DNA of 13,478 bases from Nitrospirota bacterium. Its GTDB lineage: Bacteria > Nitrospirota > Nitrospiria > Nitrospirales > Nitrospiraceae. The notes beneath the pieces were generated by a model that saw nothing but the letters and a program-made list of their open reading frames with translations, was not told where the DNA came from and ran no database searches. The stretch covers positions 1 through 13,478 of the forward strand of contig JACRLS010000201.1 of assembly GCA_016235225.1 (NCBI GenBank), in the 5' to 3' direction. Both the position numbers and the translations under genes were made by a program. Of the stretch, positions 13,409 through 13,478 are shown piece by piece. Numbering within the stretch: position 1 is the stretch's first letter; each line of letters opens with the position of its first letter.

Positions 13409-13478
13409 CCCGCCAGCACTTCGTTCAAGAACCGTCCCAGTTTGGCCAAGACGATCGGCGGGATTTCGTGCCCGCCTT
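13405..13478 (-). CDS. C-terminal end of an alpha/beta-hydrolase (phospholipase/carboxylesterase-like), partial
   Basis: Only the last 24 codons are inside the window, ending at TGA 13407-13405, which overlaps the corA start as ATGA. They read GGHEIPPIVLAKLGRFLNEV then LAG. The GGHEIPP-IV stretch followed by a terminal helix is the usual setting of the catalytic His in phospholipase/carboxylesterase-type alpha/beta hydrolases. The identification rests on this short segment alone and needs the upstream sequence to confirm. It appears to be an upstream member of the corA-dioxygenase-zwf-MEKHLA operon. Confidence 0.5.
   Translation of the reverse strand, partial: GGHEIPPIVLAKLGRFLNEVLAG

Overview
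The window is 13.5 kb of GC-rich, gene-dense bacterial chromosome. The gene complement is a small-Cys-pair (zinc-ribbon) protein set, a secreted intradiol dioxygenase, a PEP-CTERM protein, SelO, a MEKHLA protein, a DUF1653 protein and a cytochrome b561-like membrane subunit. This would fit a Nitrospira-like (Nitrospirota) environmental Gram-negative. That assignment is inference from gene content; no rRNA or other taxonomic marker is present. I see no tRNA, rRNA, CRISPR array, transposase or phage gene. Layout: (1) 1-859, minus strand, a di-heme cytochrome b subunit whose C-terminus is cut by the window edge. It is divergent from a 57-aa zinc-ribbon protein (1053-1226), which converges on a zinc-ribbon/PilZ protein (1304-1777). 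(2) 1927-3563, plus strand, an SDR oxidoreductase and an exonuclease III gene. (3) 3640-4737, minus strand, a 5'-truncated selO. (4) 4831-5370, a zinc-ribbon Nudix hydrolase. (5) 7552-5301, minus strand, a four-gene envelope cluster: TPR lipoprotein, two-helix membrane protein, zinc-ribbon protein and an exported protein with a PEP-CTERM-like segment. It is divergent from a true PEP-CTERM protein (7845-8522). (6) 8636-9702, plus strand, a TauE/SafE permease and a DUF1653 protein. (7) 13478-9638, minus strand, a tightly overlapping run: alpha/beta-hydrolase end, corA, secreted intradiol dioxygenase, zwf, MEKHLA protein. The most notable observation is that two neighbouring housekeeping genes look broken by different events. 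The exonuclease III gene carries a perfect 22-bp tandem duplication close to its 3' end. It shifts the frame exactly before the conserved catalytic Ser-Asp-His motif, and removing one copy restores a textbook C-terminus. The adjacent selO lacks about 120 N-terminal residues, including the nucleotide-binding lysine region. Their shared convergent spacer is full of nested inverted repeats. Other points of interest: a 12-bp-arm stem-loop upstream of the TPR lipoprotein gene; a PEP-CTERM-like anchor followed by an unusual 56-residue tail that overlaps the opposing Nudix gene; and a five-gene run with 1-4 nt stop/start overlaps that ties a secreted ring-cleaving dioxygenase to G6PDH and a CorA transporter.
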